Positions 31,371 to 41,857 of a DNA stretch of 64,000 nucleotides are shown here, in pieces. The stretch comes from Lepidonotus clava. Taxonomy: Eukaryota; Annelida; Polychaeta; Phyllodocida; Polynoidae. The notes beneath the pieces are model-generated. The model searched no databases. It saw nothing but the letters and a program-made list of their open reading frames with translations, and was not told the origin of the DNA. Numbering within the stretch: position 1 is the first letter of the stretch; each line of letters opens with the position of its first letter. The DNA lies in contig OW387148.1 of NCBI GenBank assembly GCA_936440205.1, forward strand, positions 38,909,003 to 38,973,002, in the 5' to 3' direction. Position numbers and translations under genes: made by a program.

Positions 31371-31678
31371 CCCCCGTGGGGGTCCGGGTAAGAATAGGCC
31401 CTCAGTAGCCCCTGCTGATCGTAAGAGGCGATGATAGGGGGGACCCTGCACTGACCAAGTGGTTTTTGGGTTCAATTCCCGGTCAGTGCTTGGTTCACTA
31501 AGGGATGAGGTACAGCAAAAATGATCGCTGGGTTTTGATCCCCTGCTGTTTGCCTGCCCTGTCACCTTCATCTCATAGATTCGATCACCAAAGACAGAAT
31601 TCGTCCCAACTGGTTTTCGCCGTGAAAATGACCCTGGCTGTCGGTACGGCGTAAAACACCCAACACTCACTCACTCAC
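31371..31678 (+). mobile_element. Full-length reference SINE with target site duplication
   Basis: This 308-bp copy is flanked by TCTCACCCTCCACC at 31,357-31,370 and 31,679-31,692, so its ends are exact: it begins CCCCCGTGGGGGTCCGGG and ends in ACTC repeats. Internal words TGACCAAGTGG and GGTTCAATTCC resemble Pol III A and B boxes. Stem arms are CGCCGT (31,618) and ACGGCG (31,646). The tail is type B. Confidence 0.95.
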
Positions 31679-31692
31679 TCTCACCCTCCACC

Positions 31693-32088
31693 TGGTCGGC
31701 TCAAAGTTGTCTCCATGTATGTCTTACTTATGATGGCAGGTCAAACTTGTCAAATTCCTGCAATGAGACATTTGATTACTCACATTGTCAGCAGGTTAAT
31801 TGTCAGTATCACAGGGTACATGAGCAAAGCTGGAGACCGAATAACTGAGAATATGTCAAAAGTGAGAGGAGCTATAGTGGTTTCGACTTCAGATCTCATC
31901 AGGCGTGAAAAAAGCCAGCTAAGATTATAAATAGTGAGAACAGTTAGGTTTCACTATTTGTCATGGAACAGGTGATGCCACCGGTGTAGAGTCGGTGCAC
32001 CTGCTGTTTAAACACTGACCACTAGGTTAGGTATGTTTAAAGGGAGTCAAAACCAATGTTATGTTAAAATATGACAAAATTTTACCGT
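31693..32088. other. Unassigned; partly shared with 24,312
   Basis: CAGTATCACAGGGTACATGA at about 31,804 is the reverse complement of 24,312-24,333. No product is recognised. Confidence 0.35.
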
Positions 32089-32290
32089 GATCCCGGTTGT
32101 TCCTGTGATTCGCTAAGGAATGAGGTACAGCAAAAATGATTTCCAGGTTTTGATCCCCTGCTGTTTGTCTGCCCTGTGACCTTCATCTGATAGATACGAT
32201 CACCAAAGCCACAATTTCTCCTGACCGGTTTTTGCTGTGAATATGTCCTTAGTTGTCAAAAGGACATTAAGCATCCATTACTCACTCACT
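32089..32290 (+). mobile_element. SINE, 5' truncated, type A tail
   Basis: From TCCCGGTTGTTCCTGTG to CATTACTCACTCACT. This tail and its following flank (GTCTCCAG) recur at 34,268. Confidence 0.85.
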
Positions 32291-32305
32291 GTCTCCAGTT
32301 TTTCT

Positions 32306-32508
32306 GATAGGGGGGACCCAGCACTGACCAAGTGGTTCTTTGGCAAAAATGATTTCCAGGTTTTGATCCCCTGCTGTTAGCCCACCCTGTCACCTTCATC
32401 TCATAGAAACAGTCACCAAAGACAGAATTCGTCTCATCCTGTTTTCACTGTGAATATGACCTTAGTTATCGAAACGGTGTAAAGCATCCATTACTCACTC
32501 ACTCACTC
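32306..32508 (+). mobile_element. SINE with internal deletion, type A tail
   Basis: The head from ATAGGGGGGACCC is joined at TTCTTTGG to CAAAAATGATTTCC. Stem arms are CACTGT (32,446) and ACGGTG (32,474). Confidence 0.85.
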
Positions 32509-32589
32509 CCAATCTGTTTTAAAATTTACTGTGAATATGACCTTAGTTGTTGAAACAGTGTAAAGCATCCGTTAGTCACTCACTCACTC
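32509..32589 (+). mobile_element. SINE 3' tail fragment
   Basis: Only the last ~80 bases are present. Stem arms are TACTGT (32,527) and ACAGTG (32,555). Confidence 0.8.
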
Positions 32590-32893
32590 TTTTTCAGTTG
32601 CATGATCAAAGATTTTGTCAATAGAGAGCTTTGAGTCCTCTCAAACTCTGAATATGTAGACAATTCTGAATTGGTATCAGAGGTTCTAAGCATTGCACAA
32701 GATTCTTTTGCATAGAACTCTTCACTTTGGGTCCCCCGACATGTTGGAATTGAATTGCAGCCAATACAGCATCTAACAAAGAAATCGTTTATTTCCATGT
32801 CATTTGAGGTTTTAGTCAGATTAGAACTACATATGTTCATACAACCAATGATGTTGCTGTAACAATCTATACAGCTAGGTCTAGATCTCTTAA
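32590..32893 (-). pseudogene. Possible RNase H region of another LINE
   Basis: The minus strand is open over about 100 codons. IPTCRGTQSEEFYAKES resembles the IPxHxGxxGNExADxxAKE pattern of LINE RNase H in a decayed form. It lies downstream, on the minus strand, of the RT fragment at 33,808-34,095, which supports one disrupted LINE. This is a weak call. Confidence 0.35.
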
Positions 32894-32894
32894 A

Positions 32895-33400
32895 TGGGGA
32901 CCAGTTCCCCAATAACAAACTGCATTCTGTTTTCCCAACTATCAAAGAGGTGAAACCTCATCTTTTAAAGACTAGAAAAGATCAAACTGTTTTTACCAGA
33001 ATTGGAATCGGTCATTCTAGACTTACACATGTTTTCCTTCTGAAGGGTGAGCCCCCACCAGAATGTATTGTCTGTAATGAACCTTTAACCATCAAACATC
33101 TCCTTTTGGAATGCCCAGATTTTGAACAGATGCGTAGACAGTTCTATCAGGTAGCTGGTCTACCTGAACTTTTTAACACTACAGTCTGATCGTATCATCC
33201 AATTTTTGAAAAAGGCTGGTCTGTATGGACTGATATGATTAGTATATTAACATTTTTTATCCTTAGGATAAGATCTTGTACATATATCATGTTGTTCTAT
33301 TGACAACTTTTCGTCTATCTTTTCATTGATAACAACCGTTTTCGCCATGAATATGACCTTGGTTGTCGAAATGGCGTAAATTATCCATTACTCACTCACT
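32895..33400 (+). mobile_element. LINE 3' end with ORF2 C-terminus
   Basis: A 5'-truncated copy starting at TGGGGACCAGTTCCCC. From 32,950 it encodes the ORF2 C-terminus with CIVCNEPLTIKHLLLEC. A short deletion before the end of the frame removes the normal last residues. It then has the 3' UTR, stem-loop and ACTC tail. The variant residues (NEP, PPPE) match copy 2 more than copy 1. Confidence 0.9.
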
Positions 33401-33502
33401 CATAGATGCGATCACCCAAGACATATTTGTCCCACCTGGTTTTCGATGTGAAAATTACCCTGGCTGTCAGTATGGCATAAAACACCCAACACTCACTCAC
33501 TC
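33401..33502 (+). mobile_element. SINE 3' fragment, type B tail
   Basis: It starts at CATAGATGCGATCACC directly at the LINE tail and ends AACACCCAACACTCACTC. Confidence 0.85.
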
Positions 33503-33803
33503 TTTGGGTAAGAATAGGCCCCCAGTCGCCCCTGCTGATCTTATAAGGCGATGATAGGGGATCCAGCACTGACCAAGTGGTTCTTTGGGTTCAATTCCCG
33601 GTAGCTGCTGTGGTTCACTAAGGGATGAGGTACTGCAAAAATGATTTCCAGGTTTTGATCCCCTGCTGTTTGCCCGCCCTGTCACCTTCATCTCATAGAT
33701 ACGATCACCAAAGTCGAATTTGTCCCAATCAGTTTTTGCTGTGAATATGGCCTAAGTTGTTCGTAGGGCATAAAGCAACCATTACTCATGCAGTCACTCA
33801 CTT
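33503..33803 (+). mobile_element. SINE, nearly full length, joined to previous tail
   Basis: The head from TTTGGGTAAGAATAGG follows the previous ACTC tail without a gap. It ends AAAGCAACCATTACTCATGC with a degraded tail. Confidence 0.85.
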
Positions 33804-33807
33804 ACTT

Positions 33808-34095
33808 TCTAGAACCAAGTTTAGAAATACATTCGAGGAGAGAATGGGCTTAGGAATTGGGATAAGGTTGGTTTCTTTCCAAGTATTTGGCAGTCTGCCT
33901 TCATCAAGAGAACTTTTATATACATGTAACAAAACAACATGAAAATCCTGAGGAGCATGAACGAAAAAGCTGTATGGAACAGAATCATTCTCTCTTGCTG
34001 TGTCCCTTAACCCTCCTAGAGCTTTAAAAAGTTCCTTATTAGTAAATGGAGACTCTGTGTTTGCTTCTTGAGTTGTTGCTTCTATTAATAATTAT
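33808..34095 (-). pseudogene. Reverse transcriptase fragment of another LINE
   Basis: The minus strand is open for about 95 codons without a stop. It shows FTNKELFKALGGLRDTA, PYSFFVHAP and LPNTWKETNLIPIPKP, the usual order of the first RT blocks in I/Jockey-type LINEs (the last is normally LP..WK.A.I.PI.K). The main LINE has LPTSWQEATIIPIPKP here, so this is a different family. It has neither end and is probably interrupted by the + strand insertions at 32,895-33,803. Confidence 0.7.
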
Positions 34096-34138
34096 TGTCC
34101 CTTCTCCTCTCATACCTATCTTCAAGGATATTTCTAGT

Positions 34139-34268
34139 CGGTTTACCCACACTGTCACCTATATCTCATAGATACAATCACCAAAGCCCGAATTTGTTCC
34201 GACCTGTTTTCGCCGTGAATATGTCCTTAGTTGTCAAAAGGGCATTAAGTATCCATTACTCACTCACA
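34139..34268 (+). mobile_element. SINE 3' half, type A tail
   Basis: It starts at GGTTTACCCACACTGTC and ends GTATCCATTACTCACTC; together with its flank it is a copy of 32,160-32,310. Confidence 0.85.
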
Positions 34269-34285
34269 CTGTCTCCAGGTTTTCC

Positions 34286-34466
34286 AATAAGGGGGACCCA
34301 GCACTGACCAAGTGGTTCTTTGGGTTCAATTCCCGGTTAGTGCTTGGTTCACTAAGTGATGAGGTACAGCAAAAATGATTGCTAGGTTTTGATCCCCTGT
34401 TGTTTGCCCGCCCTGTCAAAGACAGAATTGTTCCCAAGTGGTTATCACCATGAAAAAGACCCTGGC
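34286..34466 (+). mobile_element. SINE, both ends incomplete
   Basis: From AATAAGGGGGACCCAGC through the body, with a deletion before AAAGACAGAATTG, ending in the stem-loop at GACCCTGGCGATGG. Confidence 0.8.
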
Positions 34467-35260
34467 GATGGGGATGCAGGACCACCTGGCTCATGTCCGG
34501 GGCCCTGCTGCACCACTGGCCCAGGTCCGGGGCCCTGCTGCACCGCTGGCCCAGGTCCGGGGCCCTGCTGCTCGCTGACCAAGGTCCGGTGTCCTGCTGC
34601 GCCACCGGCCCGGGCCGAGGGTCCTGCTGCTGAACCTTAACACCTTTGCCCCTAGCTGTTGTTGCTGTGGGTTCCTTGCTTGGGGTGTCTGGGGCCATTG
34701 AAGCCACATGGCCGGCTCGGGTCCGGGGTCCTGGTGCACTGCTGTCCCATGTCCGGGCGTTTCCTTCCTGTTGATTTCTTGCCTGTGCCTCTGAAGAGAC
34801 CTTACGGTATTGTTTGGTGGGCCTACTTACAGTGTTTTCCTTCTCGGACTGTTGGGTCGGTGCCCGTGCCCCAGTCTGGGGCCATTTTAGCCGTGTGGCA
34901 GGGTGGGTCAGTGGTGGTGCAGGTCCACCTGGTCCAGGTATGGGGCCTACGGCGCAATTCAACAATCATCGAGACGAGATCCTTGTCCCCTGTGACATAG
35001 GGCGGGTTTGGCTCCAAGCCTAAGGTCCAGGGCTCCATGTAACCTGCAGCATGGAGCTCCCGCAGGCCTTTGCCAATAATCTTGTTCTTGCCCCCCTGGA
35101 CGGTATCACTTTTGTCTAACGTCACCCTGATGTCACTGATGTCGGCATCGGATGGTTGTTTATTAGCAAGAACTCCCGCACCCTTATTGACACTGCTCAT
35201 CAGTTTTTGTTCTTCCTCTGCCAATCTGTTTGATTGATGCATGGGCATCGTCTTTAAATA
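34467..35260 (-). other. Unidentified coding repeat fragments with G/C-rich minisatellite
   Basis: At 34,490-34,630 a unit of about 33-36 bp (AGGTCCGGGGCCCTGCTGC) repeats about four times. On the minus strand 35,250-34,960 encodes a polar stretch with GYMEPWTLGLEPNPPYVTGD, the longest version of a piece also seen at 2,010 and, less clearly, 22,925. A second minus-strand frame (34,739-34,491) is a product of the minisatellite. The product family is not recognised. Confidence 0.5.
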
Positions 35261-35490
35261 CCCCATGAGAATAGGCCCAAAGTAGCCCCTGATGATCCTA
35301 TGAGGTGATGATAGGGGGACCCAGCACTGACCAAGTGGTTCTTTGGGTTCACTTCCCATTTGGTGCTGTAGTTCACTAAGGGATGAGTTACAGCAAAAAT
35401 GATTTCTAGGTATTGATCCCCTGCTGTTTGCCTGCCCCGTCACCTTCATCTCATAGATTTGATCACCAAAGACAGAATTCGTCCCAACTG
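35261..35490 (+). mobile_element. SINE, tail lost
   Basis: It starts CCCCATGAGAATAGGCCC and stops at AATTCGTCCCAACTG, before the stem-loop. Confidence 0.8.
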
Positions 35491-35551
35491 AAATAATTCT
35501 TTTGACAGGTTGGTTTGGAATGACATCAGAAGTTTTTATCATACAGAATAT

Positions 35552-35732
35552 ATGGACTGATATGATTAGTTTATTAACATATTTTTTATCCTTAGGATAA
35601 GATCTTGTACATATATCATGTTGTTCTATTGACAACTTTTAGTCCATCTTTTCATTGATAACAACCGATTTCGCCATGAATATGACCTTAGTTGTCGAAA
35701 TGGCGTAAAGCATCCATTACTCACTCACTCAC
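35552..35732 (+). mobile_element. LINE 3' end with target site duplication
   Basis: A 5'-truncated insertion of about 180 bp flanked by TCATACAGAATAT at 35,539-35,551 and 35,733-35,745. Confidence 0.95.
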
Positions 35733-35745
35733 TCATACAGAATAT

Positions 35746-36252
35746 CAAAACAAGGAGACCCTAAATCGAATTTTAATTAGTAATTTAATAATTAAGAAAA
35801 CATAGCCTTAGGTGTATGAAACTTAAATAGCAAAAAGTGAAAGCAACTGTGCACCATAACAGATTTGTATAATGATACATTTTCATTGAGATGTTCCATG
35901 AGATATATGAGAAATGACATAGTGGAATTAAACTGAAAGAACATGAAGTACATGCAACTGAAAACAGATCATAATTGCCTCATAGGAATATGATTAATAC
36001 GAAAAATTGGACTACTGTTCACCTTTTGCATGCAGTATTGATTGGCTAGAGATCAGGTGAGCACCTGTTGCAAAAGACTAAGTTTTGGGTGCCAGGTGTG
36101 CATTTTTCACTTCTATAGATTCCATAAATCAGGTGTGGAACACAAGCTTTGAGTGTCTGTGAATCTTCAGACCAAGGATAATTTTGAACCATTCAGGGAA
36201 AATGAGGCTAATTATTTATGAAAATATGGCCACTGAAAACACTTAAATTAAA
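35746..36252. other. A/T-rich stretch, nothing recognised
   Basis: No open frame, repeat match or motif stands out. Confidence 0.4.
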
Positions 36253-36360
36253 CCCTATGGGGGTTCCTGAGTAGAAGATCAGGGGGACCCAGCACTGACC
36301 AAGTGGTTTCTTGGGTTCGATTCCCGGTTGGTGCTGGGTTTACTAAGGGATGAGGTACTA
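36253..36360 (+). mobile_element. SINE head fragment
   Basis: CCCTATGGGGGTTCC to GGGATGAGGTAC, with a deletion in the head hairpin; the 3' half is absent. Confidence 0.75.
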
Positions 36361-36728
36361 AGGTCACTCCAAGTGAATTGGCAGGTCGAGTCAAACTGGC
36401 CCGTGGTAGGTAGAACCAGGTCAGACTGCCAGAGAAACCTGCCAAATATGAGAGACGGCCAGACTGGTCTGTCTTGGGTAGTCCAGGGTATGAAGATATT
36501 GCAGATCCAGCTCCAGGTCTTGAGGGGCGAGGACTGAAGCTGGATGTGGACTGTAGCAGGACGGGTACTGTAGGAAAAAAGTCTATCAGACTTGAATTTT
36601 TTTGAGTTACTCTAGTGTTTGAATTTATGATTTGTTTAAATAGCATGGCCCTCTCGAATTCTTTCAAAATTTCGAAGGATTTTGTGTGTCTTTTAATATG
36701 GAACGAAGAAAAGCTGCACCTGATCTTC
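36361..36728 (-). other. Minus-strand open stretch of unclear identity
   Basis: An open minus-strand frame covers much of 36,360-36,667. It is rich in serine and proline. It may belong to the neighbouring DIRS-like fossil, but I cannot assign it. Confidence 0.3.
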
Positions 36729-36732
36729 TTAA

Positions 36733-37528
36733 CCCTTTCAGGACTAGAGAATGCCTTATGGCATCTTGGTCATAAATATAAATGAAAAGTTATCCATAGA
36801 AGAGGCCTTCTGGGTTACATAGGTGAAAAAATATTGAAGAAAGAGTGATTAGAACACATATGTACCCCTTCTCTCATAAACATAATTGGGAATGTGCTAC
36901 TACCGCTATTAACGGAAATACAGCCAGTTGTATTTATATGTCAATATTTTGACAATTATCAAGAAAATTGCAAAAAAAGTTCATATCTCTGGATCTAATT
37001 AAGCTATTCTATTTCTGTTTTCAGCTAATTATAGCTGACGTCTTTAGCTATTAATTTTCACTATGCATTCGGCAAAGTTTGATTCAATGTTTCCATGGCA
37101 ACCTCCTATTCAGGTACAAAGGGTTTTATCATTGAAAATGTTCCATTAACATTCTATTTAGAATGTTTTCTGCGATGAAAATTCTATAAAATTTAAGCTT
37201 ATTTTGGAATCAGGATGAAATGATATTATAGTTGGGTTTTCAAAATAATTTATTTCTATTTTCTATTTTTCCTATTTTTTCCATGAAATATTGATATAAG
37301 AGACTGTTAATTTCATTGAATTTGTGGTTTCCTTCGATTCCCTTGAAATCCTAAGGGAGCAAGCAAATTACTATTCAATGATATTGTAGGAACCAGAAAC
37401 TCAACCTTAATGACATCAACACTTACTATTTTGACATTTCAAAATATCTTTGAATGTGGGATGTCTCCAAAAAAGCATGAATTACACCAAAAATGGCCCT
37501 TGCAGATATAGCCCTAGCCCTTAAAGGG
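36733..37528. mobile_element. MITE with TTAA target sites, piggyBac-like
   Basis: TTAA occurs at both edges (36,729-36,732 and 37,529-37,532). The ends are imperfect inverted repeats, CCCTTTCAGGACTAGAG and CCCTTTAAGGGCTAGGG. The 796 bp between hold no transposase. TTAA sites with CCC-starting ends are the hallmark of piggyBac elements. It sits in the recombinase region of a DIRS-like fossil. Confidence 0.7.
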
Positions 37529-37532
37529 TTAA

Positions 37533-40061
37533 GGAATGACAACAGATTTTCCCTTCGATAATACCAATGTTCTTGCCCATTCTTTTGATAAACATTAGTA
37601 GACCATTGTAGAGGTTCGAGAAACAAGGGCAAGTCTGGGCCTCCTGGAAAATTAATGAAGTGATATTGCAATGCTGACACAGCACAAAAGACTTTGTTAG
37701 GCACATAGTAAACAGGAATGTCAAACACATATTGTTTGTGTTGAATGGTCTTAGTAGAACGTACATGTACTACCATTCCCCATGATTTAAATTCAATGTC
37801 TCCACATAATACCACATGATTTAAATCTTTTAAGGAGTCTGAACCACATTAGACTTCCTCAAAAGGGTTCTGAAGGAGAACACCACTGCCGACCATAATG
37901 ATATCTCCAATGGTAATGATAAACCCAACATAGAGTGCATTTCAAGTAGTTGATCTTTAGAGAAAGGGTGAGACTGAGACAATGTTGTTCCTAATTGTCT
38001 CTTTAAATTCTTTAAAATCAGTTGGATAAGATAATATTCCCTGAAATCCTTGTGATAACCGTAGAACTTGTGTAGACTGATTACAGCTGACAAATAATTG
38101 TTAATAGTTGAGTACTTTGAAGATCTGCTTAAGAACACAAGAAACCTTGCTACCATAGTATGATCAGCTGGCAGAGCCCTTAAACCCATGTCAATACAGA
38201 AGGTGAAATACCTTGACCATTGGGAGTTCCTGGTCTTAAGGGTGTTGACTGCCCAGGCTTGACCAACAGTAGCTGACACTTCCTGATCTAATTGTCTCAA
38301 GGCTTCTACTGCAACATAAATTATAATGGTCATCAATAACATCATCCTTAGATACTAATCTTGAAATATAATCAGCAACAATATTATCTTGTCCTGGAAT
38401 ATGTCAAGCAGTAATATAAATGTTATGAAGAACTGCGAGCCAAAACATTTCCTGTAACAGGACCATAGCACAACAGTTTGAACTAATACCTTTGTTAACC
38501 ATTGAAACCTCCTGTGTGTTATCTGAATAACAGACAACATGCTTATTGGATGAAGCCATAGCATTCTGTTATAATGACAGGAACACAGGTATAAGTTCCA
38601 GATAATTAATATTAGATTCTTGTGGGACATCCACATTAACCCAATGATGATCCAGACATGAAGGATTAATGGAATCTGGAGTGGACGTACTATTAAAGTA
38701 ACCACCAAACCAGTCGGATTTCATATACACACCATATCCTGACATTGATGAATCTGTATAGAAACATGTATCATGATCATGTCTGTAGTTTTTCCTGATG
38801 ATATACTCCATACCATTAAACTGAGAAGAATATTCCTTCCACCAAGACAAGTCTTCCCAGAAATCATTGGTAAGCCGTATACAGGGGTCACCTTCAGGTA
38901 CCCCCTTGAGAAGATCTCGTACCCTCCTTGAAAAGGTGCGTGCTCCTTTCATAACTTTAGATGAGTAAGAAAGCACCCCACAGAGACGCTGTAACTGGTG
39001 CTTAGTAGCTCTTGTTTTATTCTCAAAAAAGAGAATTTCAGATGATAACTTTTTTAATTTGTCATCTGGGAGAGAAATGGTCATATCAACGGAATTGAAA
39101 ATCAGCCCCAAATAACGAGTGCACTGGGAGGGGGCTGAGCAACCCAAGTCTGGTCATAGTAGATGTAATAAAGTTACTGATTTTGGTGAAGATAAATGGG
39201 GCACATTTAAGACCAAACCAGATTCTAGTATCAATAAATGTATGCTCACCATCCAAAAGCTGCCATGATATTCCTTGATAAATCCAGTCAGTAGGGTGAA
39301 TAGAAACCATACGGTAGGCAGATGCAATGTCCACCGTTGCCATATAACACCCTGGCCTAATGCACTCAGATACATCATCTACAGCAGCATAACTGAAAGA
39401 CTCACATGTAGAGAACATATAGTTATTAATGGATAACCCTTCTGGCTGTTTGCAATCCTTGATGGGACGAAATGTATTATCAGGCTTGGGGATAGCCCCT
39501 AAAGCATGTATACAGTCTGGAGTGAAAGCGGCTCGAATGTACTTGCCTTCAGCAATTTCTTAAGGATTAAATCACTAATATAGTCGTGAGCCTCACACTG
39601 ATGAATAATTGGTACATTTATAAGGAACCACGGGGCCTCATCATCTACAATGTGAAATCCATTAAGAACTCCCTCATGGAGGTGAGATCGTAAGATATTG
39701 TCATGTTCATATTGTAGATAGTAATCCCATGTTGAGATATTTAACTGGGATGGGATACCACCAACAGTATGTCTACCATTCAACCTTAAAGCAGTAGGAC
39801 ACATATGAATAGTACTAGCACTATCAATGTAACTGTCCATACAGTTAGGATAAGATGAGCCAGGACAGTAATCAAGACCAGAATTAACCATTTGAAGAAC
39901 GGGAACATTCACTGAATTAGTATGTTCGACTGAAAAATCACTTACATAATCATTGTTCACTAGAACAAATGAATCTAACCCAGAGGAATTTGATTGATCA
40001 TCAATAGATGCATGTATGGTATTAGAACAAGTATACTCGCATTCAGATCTATTACCGGATT
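37533..40061 (-). mobile_element. DIRS-like tyrosine-recombinase retrotransposon fossil
   Basis: On the minus strand, from right to left, there is a region leading into the RT (about 39,960-39,500), reverse transcriptase (about 39,420-38,900), an RNase H-like part (about 38,800-38,570) and a tyrosine recombinase (about 38,345-37,540). RT plus RNase H plus a tyrosine recombinase instead of a DDE integrase defines DIRS-type elements. The fossil is broken, with about five breaks in its coding parts, and is also interrupted by a MITE on its left and LINE copy 2 on its right. Part of its 5' region may continue past the LINE at 45,680-46,140. Moderate age. Confidence 0.8.
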
Positions 40062-40592
40062 CCCCCGTGGGGATCCGGGGTGGGGGTTCCTTCGGGAGCC
40101 TCCTGGGAAGAATAGGTCCCTAGCATCCCCTTGCTGATCGTAGGAGGCGACAAATGGGGCAATTTGTTTGCCGTGAATTGCGACCCGTGTTGTTTGGAGG
40201 CGGAGATCCTGGTGTCATGAGGGCATCTGTGAGGCTATGGGCCTTCGAAGATTGCGGGTTCATAGTGTTCCTCCTCTTGCCCAATACTGCACTTTGGCTC
40301 CAAATTCATCTAGACGGGAGGTTGGAGAGGCCCGATTTTGCCCATAACATCAGTGGCTTTATTATTTAAGTTCAAATGGATAGTTGTTCTTTTCTAACTA
40401 ATCTCTGTAAACTATTTCTCTTTGTATCCTAGAAGGCAGTGGCTAGGGCTAATCTAGTGGTTGGTTGACTGCTAGAGTATATCCCCCTTGTATCTCTGGT
40501 GTGTATCCGATGGTTACCTCGGCTCTGCACATCCCCTTGTAGGACTCCGTGGTGGGTGGGGAGCAAGGGGGATGAAAACCGAGTATACTCAT

Positions 40593-41857
40593 ATGGAGAC
40601 ACTCACTACAACCCCCGACAAACGTAAGCATCCAGATTTGGATTCATCTGAAAATGAAGGCGAGAAAAGGACTGTGGATAATGGAAATGAATACTGGCCA
40701 AGGTTTGTTGTACTTGAACCTTCGGACAATGCGAATCCTTTGTCAAAGCTTTCTCCTTTTGCCATAAATAAAGGCATTGAGGGAATAGCTGGCAAGGTGA
40801 AGGACATTCGTAAACTGCGATCTGGCCAAATTCTTGTGGAGTGTGATAGGAGGGCTCATGCCACCAACCTGCTTCGTGCCACCATGTTAGAAGGTATAGG
40901 CATGAAATCCTCCCCTCACAGATCTCTAAACTCTAGCAAAGGAGTTATCCGATGTAGAGACCTTCGAGATGTTAGTGAGGATGAGATCACTAGAGAATTA
41001 CGTCCTCAAGGTGTTTCCTTTGTTAAAAGGATTTCCATTAGGAAAGAAGGTAATGTCGTTCAGACCAATACCTACATCATCACCTTTGAGAGACCTTCTC
41101 CTCCCAAGAAACTTAAAGTTGGTTATCTCCGCGTTGATGTGGATTTGTTTATACCAAATCCACTCCGCTGTTTTAAATGCCAGAGGTATGGTCATGGCAG
41201 AGACTCCTGCTCTAACGAGCAGACTTGTCTCCGATGTGGCCAGAAGGGACATGACAACGTAGAATGCATCAATGATGCTAAATGCGTAAACTGTCAAGGT
41301 GCCCATATGGCCACATCCAAAGACTGTCCTGTGTGGGTGAAAGAAAAAGCGATCCAAAAGGTTAAAGCTGAAAATCATGTCAGCTACCCGGAATTAAGGA
41401 AGATGGTAGAAGGGACCATTCGAGTCCCTCGAGCACTTCCTATGCGGCCGCGGTAAAACCTAAACTCAGGACAGTTGAATGCCAGACAGACTACACCTGG
41501 TTGAACAAGGATAAACCAGTGCGTAGTACCTCAAGCATCCAGGTCGTGGTAGCCGGAAAGGTTACACAAACTGAGCCCAGTACAAGTGCTACAACATCAT
41601 CTAAATCCAGTTCACAGTCCAAACCATCTACTTCAACGACAAACAGAAAAAAAAGTCGTAACAGTCGAGGCTCTTCTGAAGCTTCGACTGTTAATCAACA
41701 ATCTACTAAAGAAAGTAAAATAGAAAGGAATCCGTTGCCTTTGTCTAACAGATTCCAAAATTTGAATGAGGTAGAGATGGAAGAAGCTGCGACTGCAAGT
41801 CGCAGCTCGTCCCCCCAAAATAAGATCAGCGGGCGATCTCCTGTCCATCCACCTTGA
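40593..41857 (+). pseudogene. LINE copy 2 ORF1
   Basis: It starts at the ATG at 40,593, in the same context as copy 1. The N-terminus differs from copy 1 (METLTTTPDKRKHPDL against MAHNKNNPNKRPLTDD), while the central block and all three zinc knuckles are conserved: CFKCQRYGHGRDSC, CLRCGQKGHDNVEC and CVNCQGAHMATSKDC. The second knuckle is intact here, which shows what copy 1 lost. One base is missing near 41,440 (GAGCACTTCC against GAGCCACTTCC), shifting the frame before the serine-rich end. It ends in TGA at 41,855-41,857, overlapping the ORF2 ATG. Confidence 0.9.

Noticed and set aside
31359-31670. A family of ~75-113-codon minus-strand frames, such as one starting MSVGCFTPYRQPGSF, repeated over the window
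   Set aside because: They lie exactly over SINE copies and recur only because the SINE recurs. They break wherever a SINE copy has an indel, so they are not a gene family.
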